Shown piece after piece: positions 35,136-45,569 of a stretch of 64,000 bases of DNA. The notes beneath the pieces are model-generated. The model searched no databases. It was not told the origin of the DNA and saw only the letters and a list, made by a program, of their open reading frames with translations. The number at the start of each line of letters is the position of its first letter. Position 1 is the first letter of the stretch. Location of the stretch: positions 25,424,331 through 25,488,330 of the forward strand of contig NC_079970.1 in NCBI RefSeq assembly GCF_029852145.1, read 5' to 3'. Origin of the DNA: Microplitis mediator (taxonomy: Eukaryota; Arthropoda; Insecta; Hymenoptera; Braconidae). The position numbers and the translations under genes are program-made.

Positions 35136-35900
35136 CTTGGTGGACGTAAGACAACACAAAAACACCAGCGGCGTCGTGACCGCTGCCACAGCCGCCGTAA
35201 CACAAAACACAACACGCGCGCGCGATACTCCGAGTTTAACATATATATAAATACACACGCACTAATTATTACACTTTATTATTAATTAAATAAAATATAA
35301 ATCTGTAAATACGAAATTTTACATTTTTATATCATTTATTTATAACTTAACTCGTTACTTGTAACACTACCGTACTTAGATATCAGTACACATTAAAAAC
35401 GTTGTGTTGTGCTGGAGGTTGTTGGTCGTTTTACTTTTTACTAGTATACATATATGTGTGTATGTATTAACAAACACTACGCGCAAATATGAGATCGGAT
35501 ATATTTATATATATATACATATATACAACACTCACACAGACTCACTTGCGCACCGGTGGGAGGAAACACGGCGACCAGCGACAACCAGACCAAGTATAAA
35601 GACTAAATTATTTCTTTGTGTTCGCGCACACATACGCGAGACGCGTGTGTGTAACTCACACAGTCAACTCAAAAGTCTGCGCATGCGCATTCAAAGATGG
35701 AAGCGCGTGCGCATTGAAAAGGATGCGCGCGCTTGGGCAGCTGGTTTTGAAAAAAAGATGGATGGCGCTGATACTCCGTGCGCTGTGAGATTTACGCAGA
35801 AAGAAATTACCGACCGCGCGCCAATCGCAGTGAGAAACTTGGTGTCATGTGACCCTGGATCGTCTTTTCAAGGTCATCCGTGTTATGATCCACCCTGAAG
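35136..35900 (-). promoter_or_regulatory. unk promoter and 5' UTR region with NRF-1-like sites
   Basis: This is the GC-richest non-coding stretch in the window. CTGCGCATGCGCATTC near 35678 contains the palindromic NRF-1/ewg core GCGCATGCGC, followed by GCGCGTGCGCATTG near 35702. A CG-dinucleotide-rich segment (35550-35850) lies 400-700 bp upstream of the unk ATG. The first exon 5' UTR is expected here. A 164-codon plus-strand frame across it is ascribed to composition. Confidence 0.5.
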
Positions 35901-36729
35901 TAAACAACTCGTGTTCTGTGTGTGTGTATATGAGTACGCACACAAATCTTGTAAGGACTCTCCTGAGTATTTGCTGCGTAGGGTTGCTATATTATTGATT
36001 AACCCACGTCCCGATGCGAGTCTTTGTCCTTGATGTTACGTTGGACCCTTTTATTAACTTTCGTTATCTACGCAGTTGAATTTAAAAAATTATTACTGTC
36101 ATTGTTGATTTTTAAATAATTATTGCTATCGTTTTTTTTTAAATTATGATTAATGATAAATGAATTTTCAAATACTTGTCTTGTTTATTTTATTAATAAT
36201 CGATATTGAATTTATTCATTTGGATTTATTTTTTTTTTTTTTTACTATTAATGATTAATGATGATGATCCTCCGAGGCCCTTAAGTCTGCACTCATTGCG
36301 TGCCGACTGATAATTTAAAATTTACGTGATAGAACACACAGTAATATTTAAATATTCCACCTGATGCTTGTCTATTAATTTTTACTGCACTTAGTGTAAA
36401 TATTTAAAGCACTATTGAGTAATAAACTATTTCTCATACACGTTGATATAATCACCCGGTGACTTTACATAATCTATTGTTTACTCTTTTTGTGGTATGG
36501 GTTTTATTTGACGCGCGCAGTTTAAAAAAAAAATTAACGCTTTTATTTTTTTTTAAACAAGTCCGTGCGCATGACAACGACCGAGGCGCGATTTAAGGGC
36601 CAATAGAAATTTCAATTTATTGATGCTGAATTTTTATTGGTTAATTTATTACTGTCAGCAGTTTATTGGCTTTAATGGACCGGTAATTGTTACAAAATAA
36701 TTATTAATAAATAAAATGAGTGAGTGTGA

Positions 36730-36904
36730 ATGTAGCAGACATCGGACAAATTTAAAATTATTAATAAGTGGGGTAAATAATTGATAAAATAAAATTAAAA
36801 AAAAATGCACATTTTAAAAATTTTAAAATTAATAAGTGCATTTTTTAAAATTATTGGTTCTATTTATTTATAATTTTAAATTTGTCTGATGTCTGCTACA
36901 TTTA
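36730..36904. mobile_element. Family A-related palindrome with a different interior
   Basis: AATGTAGCAGACATCGGACA at the left pairs with TGTCTGATGTCTGCTACATT at the right. The ends resemble family A (TAGCAGAC) but the AAATTTAAAATTATT interior does not. It abuts the next copy at 36905. Confidence 0.65.
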
Positions 36905-37107
36905 ATGATACTGAAGTTAGCAGGCGTTTGACAGTTTTTGAATTTTTTTAAAAACGATTGACTATAAAAAAAAAATATTTTGAAAAATTGCACCTATAGT
37001 TTATTAAATTTTCTACATGTGTATATTTTTAGTTTCTTTTTTTTTGTAATTTATTTGTTGATGAAAAAATCCAAAAATTTGTAACTGTCTGCTAACTTCA
37101 GAATCGT
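36905..37107. mobile_element. Family A palindromic MITE
   Basis: 203 bp, ATGATACTGAAGTTAGCAG to TGCTAACTTCAGAATCGT, with the centre TGCACCTATAG facing CTACATGTG. It is tandem with two relatives. Confidence 0.8.
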
Positions 37108-37118
37108 TACATTTACAC

Positions 37119-37303
37119 ATGATCCTGAAGTTAGCAGACATTTAAAAATTTTTGAATTTTCGTATTTCAACAAATCAATTGTAAAAAAATAAAATAAAAA
37201 TATACAGCTGTAGAAAATTTTAAAAACTACAGGTGCTATTTTTTCGAACATTTTTTTTTTGTGTTTTGTCGTCTAAAAAAAAAATCCAAAAATTATTAGA
37301 CAT
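37119..37303. mobile_element. Family A MITE lacking its right end
   Basis: It begins ATGATCCTGAAGTTAGCAG and runs through the conserved centre, then stops at ATTATTAGACAT without the terminal GCTAACTTCAG. It is a truncated copy, the third in a row in this cluster. Confidence 0.65.
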
Positions 37304-37860
37304 ATAAAATGAACGATTGGTATATTTGGGCGGCTGATTGAAGTATTGTAATAAATAATTTGTATTTAAGGAAATAATTAGACAAATTTATTAATTTAAT
37401 TTTTTTTATTTATTAAAAAGTCATGGACAATTTTTATTTTCATTAATAATAAATCGCAAATAACGCACACCTCAAATGTAAATACTTTTGATTAAATCCC
37501 GTATTTATCCATCAAATAATCATCGTTTTATTTATAATTTCATAAAATTGTACTGTTACTTCTAAATATTTATTTATGGATGGACACTGTTTAATTATTT
37601 CTATTAATTACCATACCAGCTGTTTATTAAATTTTATTTTATTAATTTAATAATCAGTTAAGCATTTTAAATATCAAGTTTACATGATTGCAATAATAAC
37701 TATTTAAATTTATGGCGAATTTTAATAAACAAATCATTTAAATTCAGTTCCCAATAAAAACTTTAAAAACTCAGTGCTCATTTAATTAAATTTTTACTGA
37801 GCCTACAAACAGTTCAAAATTTTGCTCACATGATTTCAAAATTTTAGTACTTTTAATTAA

Positions 37861-38167
37861 GGGCATTCTCAGGCAGTCCCTCCACCCACTTTTCAAAAAT
37901 TTTTAATGACTTTTTACGGTCAAAAGCTTGTCAAAATTTTATCAATTAATTGAAAAAATTTGAAAGCATGAATTGAAAAAAAAATGACTTACAGTTGATA
38001 TCAATTAAGAGTTAAACGAAATTTTTAAATTAATTCCAGTAAAATCTCGTGTCAATTTTATAATTAAAATTTTAAACTCCTAATTGACAACAACTGTAAG
38101 TAATTTTTTTAAAGTTAAAAGTCATTGCATATTTTTAAAAAATGGAGGGAACTGCCTGAGAATGCCC
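37861..38167. mobile_element. TTAA-flanked element, intact
   Basis: 307 bp between TTAA at 37857-37860 and 38168-38171. It begins GGGCATTCTCAGGCAGTCCC and ends GAACTGCCTGAGAATGCCC. The subterminal TTACAGTTGATATCAATTA pairs with TAATTGACAACAACTGTAA. A solo end is at 18010-18043. Confidence 0.8.
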
Positions 38168-39367
38168 TTAAAAAAAAAATGCATGACAAATGTAAATACA
38201 ATTACATGTGTAATAGTTATTAATTTAAAAAATGATTTTTTGTACTCCATCTACAGTACCAACACATTTAATATTAATTAATTATAATTATACGTACTTT
38301 GGATGGAGTTTTATATTTAAATTTAAATATAATTATTTAATTAATACAATAACGGAATATTATTTTTAGAAATTTATTAATAACTGACGTTTTTGAGGCG
38401 CGCGTAAAAATGAATACACAAAATTCAAACATCGAGAAGAGAGCTTTCTTTTAATATTATTTAATAATAATAATGATAATAATAATAATTATTGTTTATT
38501 TGTTTAGTTTTATCTGTTTGGTATACGTCTTAATTGTTTTTAATATATTTTTATTTGAATATAACAACTTAACTATGTACATAAAAGATGTCTCGTGTCG
38601 ATCATAATTACGAGTCTCGCAAATGACGGCTCGATGTCGCTGATTATTCAGTGCAGTTGCGTCTTATTTCATTTATTTAGATTTTTAATTTATTTATTTA
38701 TTTATCAAGCAGTTTTATTAAATTATAAAGTAAATAAATTCTATCTGGTCACTAGTACGATTTTGATTCTCTGCTGGTTTTCTAATCGCGATTAGTCTAA
38801 AAAATGTGCGTCTAATTTTAAATGCATTCATTAATTTATGATTATTCAAAACATTATTATCAATTGTTGGTTAAATAATAATTAAAATAAATAATAAAAA
38901 AGTATAATAGAATAGAATACAATAAAACTTAGAGAGTATATTACAAAAGCTTAATTATTTTTCCCGCTTAATTGTTCTTTTTGTTGTAACTGTTGTATTC
39001 ATAATGTAGTTTTCTACTTTCTACTTTACACGGAGTAACAAATAAATATATTTTATGGCAAGTGAAATATCAAACAAATGAATTGCCCTCATAATTTTTT
39101 TAACAGTAAAAAAAATATCTAAGATTCAAAGATACATAAATTCATTTTGTTATAACCAGTAAAATATTTAACTGCGTTAAATTAAAAAAAATATAAAACA
39201 AAGACTAATTCACTGTAATATCAACATCTTGAGCCCTCATTTATTATAAATTTATCATAAATAAACTAAAAAAAAACTAACGAATACACGAGTCACTTGA
39301 AAAAAAATGATAAAATAAAAAAAATAATTTAACATGATAGAATGAGGAAGCATTGAACGTCAAAAGT

Positions 39368-42300
39368 TTAAACGGTCGTACCGTAAGTGCTGAACATCAC
39401 CCTAGTGGTATCAGTGTCCAAAGTAACGTCTTCCGGTGACGCAAGATCAACTTTAATGGATCCCGAATTGTTTCTACGTCTAGCCATGCCGCCGCCCCAG
39501 TTAGAAAGTGTCCAGTGATAAGTCTCTCCCTGTTCTTTGATCTCTCCCTCGTGCAGAGTCTCCTCGGGATCGTTGTCTTTGTCCAGACCAGTCTCCAGTG
39601 AGACTGAAGACTGGGACGCGACCGAGTCGAAGCTCGAGTCACCGCCGCCTCCGCGATAACGGCCGACGCACTCGGTCGCCATCTCACCCGGAGACTCTTC
39701 AATCGCCCGGAGAATGTTTTGACACAGCTCCGAGTCGAGATCAATAGGGTCTTCAGAGTCACGATTATGAATATTTACTGCAATATGAGCTGGATGTGGT
39801 ATGGGAAGCGGTATTACGAGTTTTTCAGCACTGTAAGGTCGTATCTCACGTTTCCATGGTTGCCAGCGTCCATCACTGACGGATAATCCCGAATTTGTTT
39901 TGCGTCTTGATCTTGGTGAAGTCAATAAACTTGTCTCACATCTTTTTTCCGACTTGCGGCTGTTACTGGCCAGCTTTGCGCGCGGATTAAAGTACGACAC
40001 CTCAAGATATGGGCTCTGTACTTGAATGTTACCACGTGGTGCGTAAATCGCGCCCAGCAGATCTAATCCATTGACACCGCCGAGCTCAGTGCTGTGGACC
40101 ATCTCTGTATAACGACTTAGATCGACTCCTGGATGTGGTTCTAACTTGAATTTAGTGTCAGTATCGTCAAGAGGCTGCAAAAAATCTAAGCTGAAGATAT
40201 CAGCGTACATGAGACCGGCTAACCCGGCCCAGTCGCCAACACTCAGGCCTTTGTTTTCCCAGAAGTCTTCCTCGCAACCGCTGAGACGCGCCAACACGTG
40301 GGAGGGATACAGTCGCTCCAGCATCAGCGCAGCTTGTTGTATAACAATTTTCAGATCAAATGTCGTCAACTTTATTTTGCTTCTCACAGCAACTCCGAGA
40401 CCAGTTTGCAAGTCCTTGCGGCGACGGTCCAGCTTTTCGTGAAGAACAGCGACCAAGTCACGCGCCTCTTTCTCCAAAGATTTGTAGGGGTCACGTGTCT
40501 TGGCTAAACTGGTGGCAAATGGACTAAAACACGCCTCAACAAACTGCGTAAAGTCACGCTGGGGTTGTGTAATAAGACGCTCTGTTTCTTGTTGGAAAGC
40601 CAAAAGTTCGTCGAGTTCAAGTTTCGCCTCAAAAGCTGCCAACGCTTGCTCCGGTCTTATCTGATAATAGTAATCCGAGGCCAGTCCAGGACCCGCGATT
40701 CTCTTTACAACGAAACTGTCGCTCGCAGGTACACGCCCGCGGTTCTTAATCACAAGATGGAACATCGCAGTGTCCCACATCACTCGTATCCAGTATCTTA
40801 TCACAGCAATCGTGAGTATCAAAAATGAAATTATTGGACATACACATACGGCGACTATTAAAGCGGCTATAGGTTGTAAGCAGCCCTGGACACCGATATT
40901 CCACGCCAGCGCTTCCATTACAACTAAATATCGATTTCGACTGGGTTCTGGGCTGTCGAGGTCCATTACTAGAGCCATGAATCCATGCAGTAATAATGTT
41001 ACCATCGGCATCCTAAAAAACAAAGTTAATAAAATATAAAACTTGATTATTATGCTAATAGTTGTGGTACAAAGCAACAAATAAGGAAGGATAGTAACAA
41101 CAGACCATAAAAAAGCTGAAAGAGCGATGACAAGTGAACTGAAACTCGCGATAATGCAGATTATGGGAAATAGGAAGAGAATACCCATAGTTCCCATAAG
41201 TCCTTTTACTCCGTAATTCCATAGTCTGTTTATGTGCCTCGTCATTCCTTTGCCAATAAATCCTGTTAAAAAAAAAAAAAGAAAAAAAAAACAATACACG
41301 CATTAACATATTTACATATTTATTTATCCAGATAAAGTAAAAATGAAGAATTACCAGTGTCAGGCTCAGTCTCAAAGTGCGTCCGGCTTTTGCTGATATG
41401 CCGCCAGAGTGCAATCAATCGGGAACATAAAGTCGGTGTCTGTGAGGATTTTCGCGGGAATAGTGTCCCATTGAGTTGGCTCAGCTCCAAATCCGGTGTG
41501 AAGGGTTCAACCAGCAGAAGCGCACGCAGTGAGACCCGGCTGCACCAGGGCACTGCGACACCGAACAAAAACATTGCGTTCCACGTCCAGCACCACGTCC
41601 GTGCGATGTAATTTATCCAGCGCCACATGGGCCATCGTGTTGTTGTTGTGTGACAAATCTCCCGCTCAACCAAAAATACCGGCTGACTTGGGTCTGCACG
41701 CGGGGTAGTTATCGATGTCGGCGTGTTGCTTAAAACTGTGGGGATTATTTCAGAAACCCCTTGGAAATTCCGCCTCACTATCCAGTTACGCGGCAGCCAT
41801 ATTTGCGTCGGCCACTGGAAACTTCGTGTCGGTGTTTTGACTTTGCGCAATTCTTTTAGCAGAACTGGTTCCCGCTGCAATTTAAATTGAATTAATTGGT
41901 CTATTAGTTTTTAGTAAGAGAAATTAATCGATTGGATTGGATTGGATTGGATTGGATTAAAGTACCTCTTTCATGAATGTCAAGTCACGATTGAGGAAGT
42001 AAACGGTTTGACGTAAATTCTGTCGATTGCACAGAGACAATGCCTCTTCGTGTGCACTCCATTCACATTCTTCAATAAAATTAGCCTCGGCTTCTCTCAT
42101 TCTGTCCCGCATCCACGGCCCTATTCGCGCGAGAACCGGATGCTCACTTTCCATTTTGTACCGCAAAGATTCTTTAGTCTGGTGCAACTTTCGCTGGACA
42201 TTTTGAACCGCCCGGTGCATCAGCACCACCGATTGAGCTTGTTCGATCAAGAGCTGGGCTATGCCATCGCCCAGAGCGAGAATATCCGGATGAGAAAGTA

Positions 42301-45300
42301 TGCTCGAGTAGACTCGCTGAAGGTATTCTCGCATTACCGCTTCATTGACTTGCTAAAATATTATAAATACATAAATTTAAAATCTCATTCCATTCCCTTC
42401 TCTTCCCTTATAAAATATAAAATAAATACTCGCCTGTTCGATTTCTTCGTCGGTTTTCTTCTGCGCTCGTAATTCCGAAATAAGTCTTTCGCGAAAATGC
42501 AAAAACCATCCGCGTGTTTCGCGTTCCAGTATAGTCACCAGAGTCGGCAGAGCTTTCCTAATGATATCACGACTGAATAATCTCAAGTCGACGGCAGTAC
42601 CGGCAGGTGTACCGAAGACAAAGGGCACCGAGACTGGCAGCAATTGCGATGATTCCCGTTCCACTTCGAACTTCTCCATCGTCGCTCGTCGTAATTGTTT
42701 GCGTATAAAACCACAAAGTAATTCCAGCGAATCGTCATACTCAGGCTTACGTTGTAAACACACATCAATTTCATGTACATGGAAAACAATAATGACATCA
42801 GTTATCATCTTTAAATTCGCTTCAATAAGTTTTAAACTTTCAAAGAAAAATTAAATCTGTCGGCTTACCCGGCAAACTAACTCGGCTACAAGATAACGGC
42901 ATCTCTCTTCACGAATTTTACCATCTAAATTTTGCGCTTGGAGTGACGGTACTCCAATAATAATATCTGTAATTAAATAATCACATAAATTCAATGAATT
43001 TAAAATTATAAACACCTTAAGAAAAACAAAACTCACCAAGAAGTCTTAAAAATCCCGTCAGCAATGCCTTGAGTGCCTGAGAAATACTAAAACAATGAGA
43101 AACTAGTCGCGCTCTGGCAGTGACGACGATAAATCTCGTTGCCAGAGCTAAATCTTTAAGCAACGTTTCTCTTCTGCGATCTCTGCCCCGCTGGAGAAGT
43201 CCGCTGAGTCGCCATCGGTGTGTTTGACCCGAAAAATTTATCGAATCCACCTCGAATTCTCTGGAAAGTTAAATCCTCATTAAAACTTTAAAACCCGGTA
43301 ATGTCCGCGCGCAATTAGCAACGCACGTTTCTGTACTACTGTCTCACACTAGCTCTTTTTTGCCGCACACGTGACACACAAGGTGATTTATACAAGTTAC
43401 GTGGTGATTAGATTACCAGGGTAAAAAACTTGGGATAGAAAACACTTAAAATAATTAATTATTAAATTAAATAGTAAATAATAAATTAACATAAGAGCGT
43501 AAATTATTTATTTTCTCCCACCACACAGCAATTCTTCTAATTAAAAACTAGTATAGGCTTACAAAGCTTTCTAATGTTTAAATAAATATTTTAATTGCTT
43601 CTATTATCAAAGTATGTAAGTGTATGATTTTTAAAAAATGTTACACACATTCCCCTTAAGTGCTAATTCAAAGTAAAACTAGTTTACACAATCGCTGTGG
43701 TATTTTTGTAAATTTATAATTAAAACCGTCACCGTTTTTTTACAAGAAAATTATTTATTTTTTTATCTAGACCTCATGCTTGTAGGAATGAGAAAAGCTC
43801 AACTTTTAATTGTTGTCGCTGACATTTTGTTAAAAACGAATTTCCCATGAGTTTATATACAGATTTAAGTTTTATTATATTTAGTATTAATATTAATTAA
43901 AAGTCAACACAGTGAATCATATTATTATTATTATTAACATGATGGAGTGTCGGGATTGTGTTTAACGTACCCGCATCTCCGAATGCTCTCCAACTGAGTG
44001 GCATTAAGTTTCTTCGGCTTTCCATACTTATCCTTGTGCAAGCTTTACAAAAATCGTTAACAAATAAAGTCAAGTGTTTATCTAATTAATATTTAATCAT
44101 TTAAATTTAATATCAATTAACAAATTTCATTTAATTTAAAATAATCAACAATGAATTTTAATTAAACCGTTCTTGTAATTTTAATAAAATTATTATTATT
44201 TTTCGTTAAAATTCGTGTGAGAGTAAAAAAATAAATTATTAAATTATTAAATCTATATGACTATTATTTTATAAATCTATATTATGTAAATGTTCTATTG
44301 CTACATTAATTTAAGCGCAATCTATTTGACTAATTTTTTAAGACACTAGCAATTAGGACGAACTATATGATGTAAAAAAAAAACATTATTGTTATTAATT
44401 ATTGATGTAGTTTTTTAATTAATAATGAGTAATTTAAAAAAACCCACCCCCGCTCGCGGATACTCTCGAGTTGTTTGTTGGTGAGCCTCCGCGGCTCTCC
44501 TTTGCTGTCGACGGCAACCGCATCGAGCTCGTCGAAACTCGGCGCAACAAATAAATCTCTCAGGTGATGCTTCTTCCGGACCAATGTATCTTCTCCATCA
44601 GTGCAGGCCGATAACGGCGGTGGCAGTACAATTGGAAAGGTTCGCCAGTGGTACAAAAATTGCTGAGCAACTTCTTTGATGTTGTGTACCAGAGACTCCA
44701 CCTCGGCTGGTGCACCTCGTAGATGACTTGCATCAAACTCAACAGGTTCTTTCTATTTAAATAATTACGAATATCATTATTTTTATTCTAATAATTAAGT
44801 AGGGGAAGGGGGGGCAAAAGGGGGTAGGGTAGGCAAAACGGGGTACCCCCAAAATTTGATAAAAAAAAAATTTAATATTTTAAATGGTTTTTAAACATTC
44901 CAAAATCACTTCTGTAAATATAATTAAGCGTTACTTTGAATTTTTTTTGGTAAACTTTTTCAAAAATCAATTGTCAGTTGAAAAATATTAATGACGTTTG
45001 TTTTATGATAAAAACTATTAAAAATTTTTTTTCTTCTTTTGTATCCAATAAACATGTAAAATATAATTTTTCTTCATGTAAATTACTTAAAAAAAAATTC
45101 AACTTAATCAAATTCGTTTAAAACCCAGAAATTTTTTTTTTACCTTTTTTAGGGGGTACCCCACTTTGCCCGCAGAAATGAAAAATTTTTTTTTTCAACG
45201 GTAACTGAAAATTTCTTCTATTTACTTTGAATATCATTAAAAAAAAAAAGATTTAGCGTATTTGAGTCCTCGAAAACTTGGTATTTCCTTAAGTACCCTC

Positions 45301-45461
45301 TTTTGCCCCTCCCTCCCCCTAATTATTTATTTACTTTAATGGATAATTACCTCAGGTTGGAGTCCATCATTAATTTGATAAGGTTGAGATGGAGGATAGG
45401 CCTGATGGTTAGGCCCGGAATTAGCTGAATTAGCAGACGTTATATTTAAATTATGGGGCAT
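39368..45461 (-). CDS. Large multi-pass membrane protein, not recognised
   Basis: Minus-strand exons: 45351-45461, 44448-44752, optional 43971-44042, 43037-43260, 42869-42966, about 42434-42745 (acceptor unsure, could start at 42808), 41966-42352, 41355-41874 and 39368-41262; about 1,280-1,330 residues. All phases agree. The N-terminal 670 residues look soluble and helical, with VEFDASHLRGAPAEVESLV, FGTPAGTAVDLRLFSRD and WMRDRMREAEANFIEECEW. One hydrophobic segment lies in the 520 bp exon (WNAMFLFGVAVPW). Four or five more follow in the last exon (TMGILFLFPIICIIASF; LIVAVCVCPIISFLILTIAV). The tail is long and cytosolic-looking, with SRRKTNSG and acidic stretches. I could not name the family. 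The start is the first ATG in frame with exon 2, 3' of an 18-codon uORF. Confidence 0.88.
41930..41960. repeat. (ATTGG)n pentanucleotide microsatellite
   Basis: About six ATTGG units lie in the short intron just 3' (on the minus strand) of the donor that follows the 387 bp exon of the membrane-protein gene. The intron is only about 90 bp long, so repeat length directly sets intron size. Confidence 0.8.
43971..44042 (-). other. 72 bp optional exon duplicating the end of exon 2
   Basis: On the minus strand this open block has a ttgtaaag acceptor and a gtacgt donor and is exactly 24 codons in the right phase. Its peptide DKYGKPKKLNATQLESIRRC resembles the end of the preceding exon, DSKGEPRRLTNKQLESIRER. 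Both exons end in GG before the donor. It can be included or skipped without a frame change, or used in place of the homologous end if exon 2 had an internal donor. Confidence 0.6.
44800..45321. mobile_element. G-rich foldback filling intron 1 of the membrane-protein gene
   Basis: 522 bp, beginning TAGGGGAAGGGGGGGCAAAA and ending TTTTGCCCCTCCCTCCCCCTA. An inner pair, GCAAAACGGGGTACCCC and GGGGTACCCCACTTTGC, shows the arms extend inward. Intron 1 is 598 bp, so only about 76 bp is not transposon, a normal minimal insect intron length. The left end has four G runs close together. Confidence 0.75.
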
Positions 45462-45569
45462 GTCGCGCGTAAATAGAGTGCGCGGGGGCTGGGGTCAGCT
45501 GCCCCTAACACCCACAATCTCCTCATACACCATGCTGCTTGTCGCCACCATTTATCATTCCTCCTTCCT
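45462..45569 (-). promoter_or_regulatory. 5' UTR with upstream ORF
   Basis: The segment 5' of the membrane-protein ATG follows a ttttacag acceptor (exon edge 45569), so the gene has at least one further 5' non-coding exon upstream. A uORF of 18 codons runs from ATG at 45551 to TGA at 45495, 34 bp before the main start, and a second ATG is out of frame. These may dampen translation. Confidence 0.5.

Larger units (their letters stand above)
35900..39367. other. Spacer between unk and the membrane-protein gene
   Basis: No exon is supportable. The interval holds a cluster of three palindromic elements (36730-37303) and a TTAA-type element (37861-38167). The rest is AT-rich. The segment near 38940-39360 lies 3' of the membrane-protein stop codon and probably includes its 3' UTR (AATAAA-type words on the minus strand). 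Confidence 0.5.

Noticed and set aside
35404..35898. 164-codon plus-strand open frame
   Set aside because: It lies in the GC-richer unk promoter region, starts in AT-repeat DNA, has no domain or splice context, and is best explained by composition.
41012..41045. Possible intron in the last membrane-protein exon (GTTTTA to TTTTTTAG)
   Set aside because: It would be only about 30 bp, too short for an insect intron, and the frame stays open and encodes a continuous hydrophobic segment.
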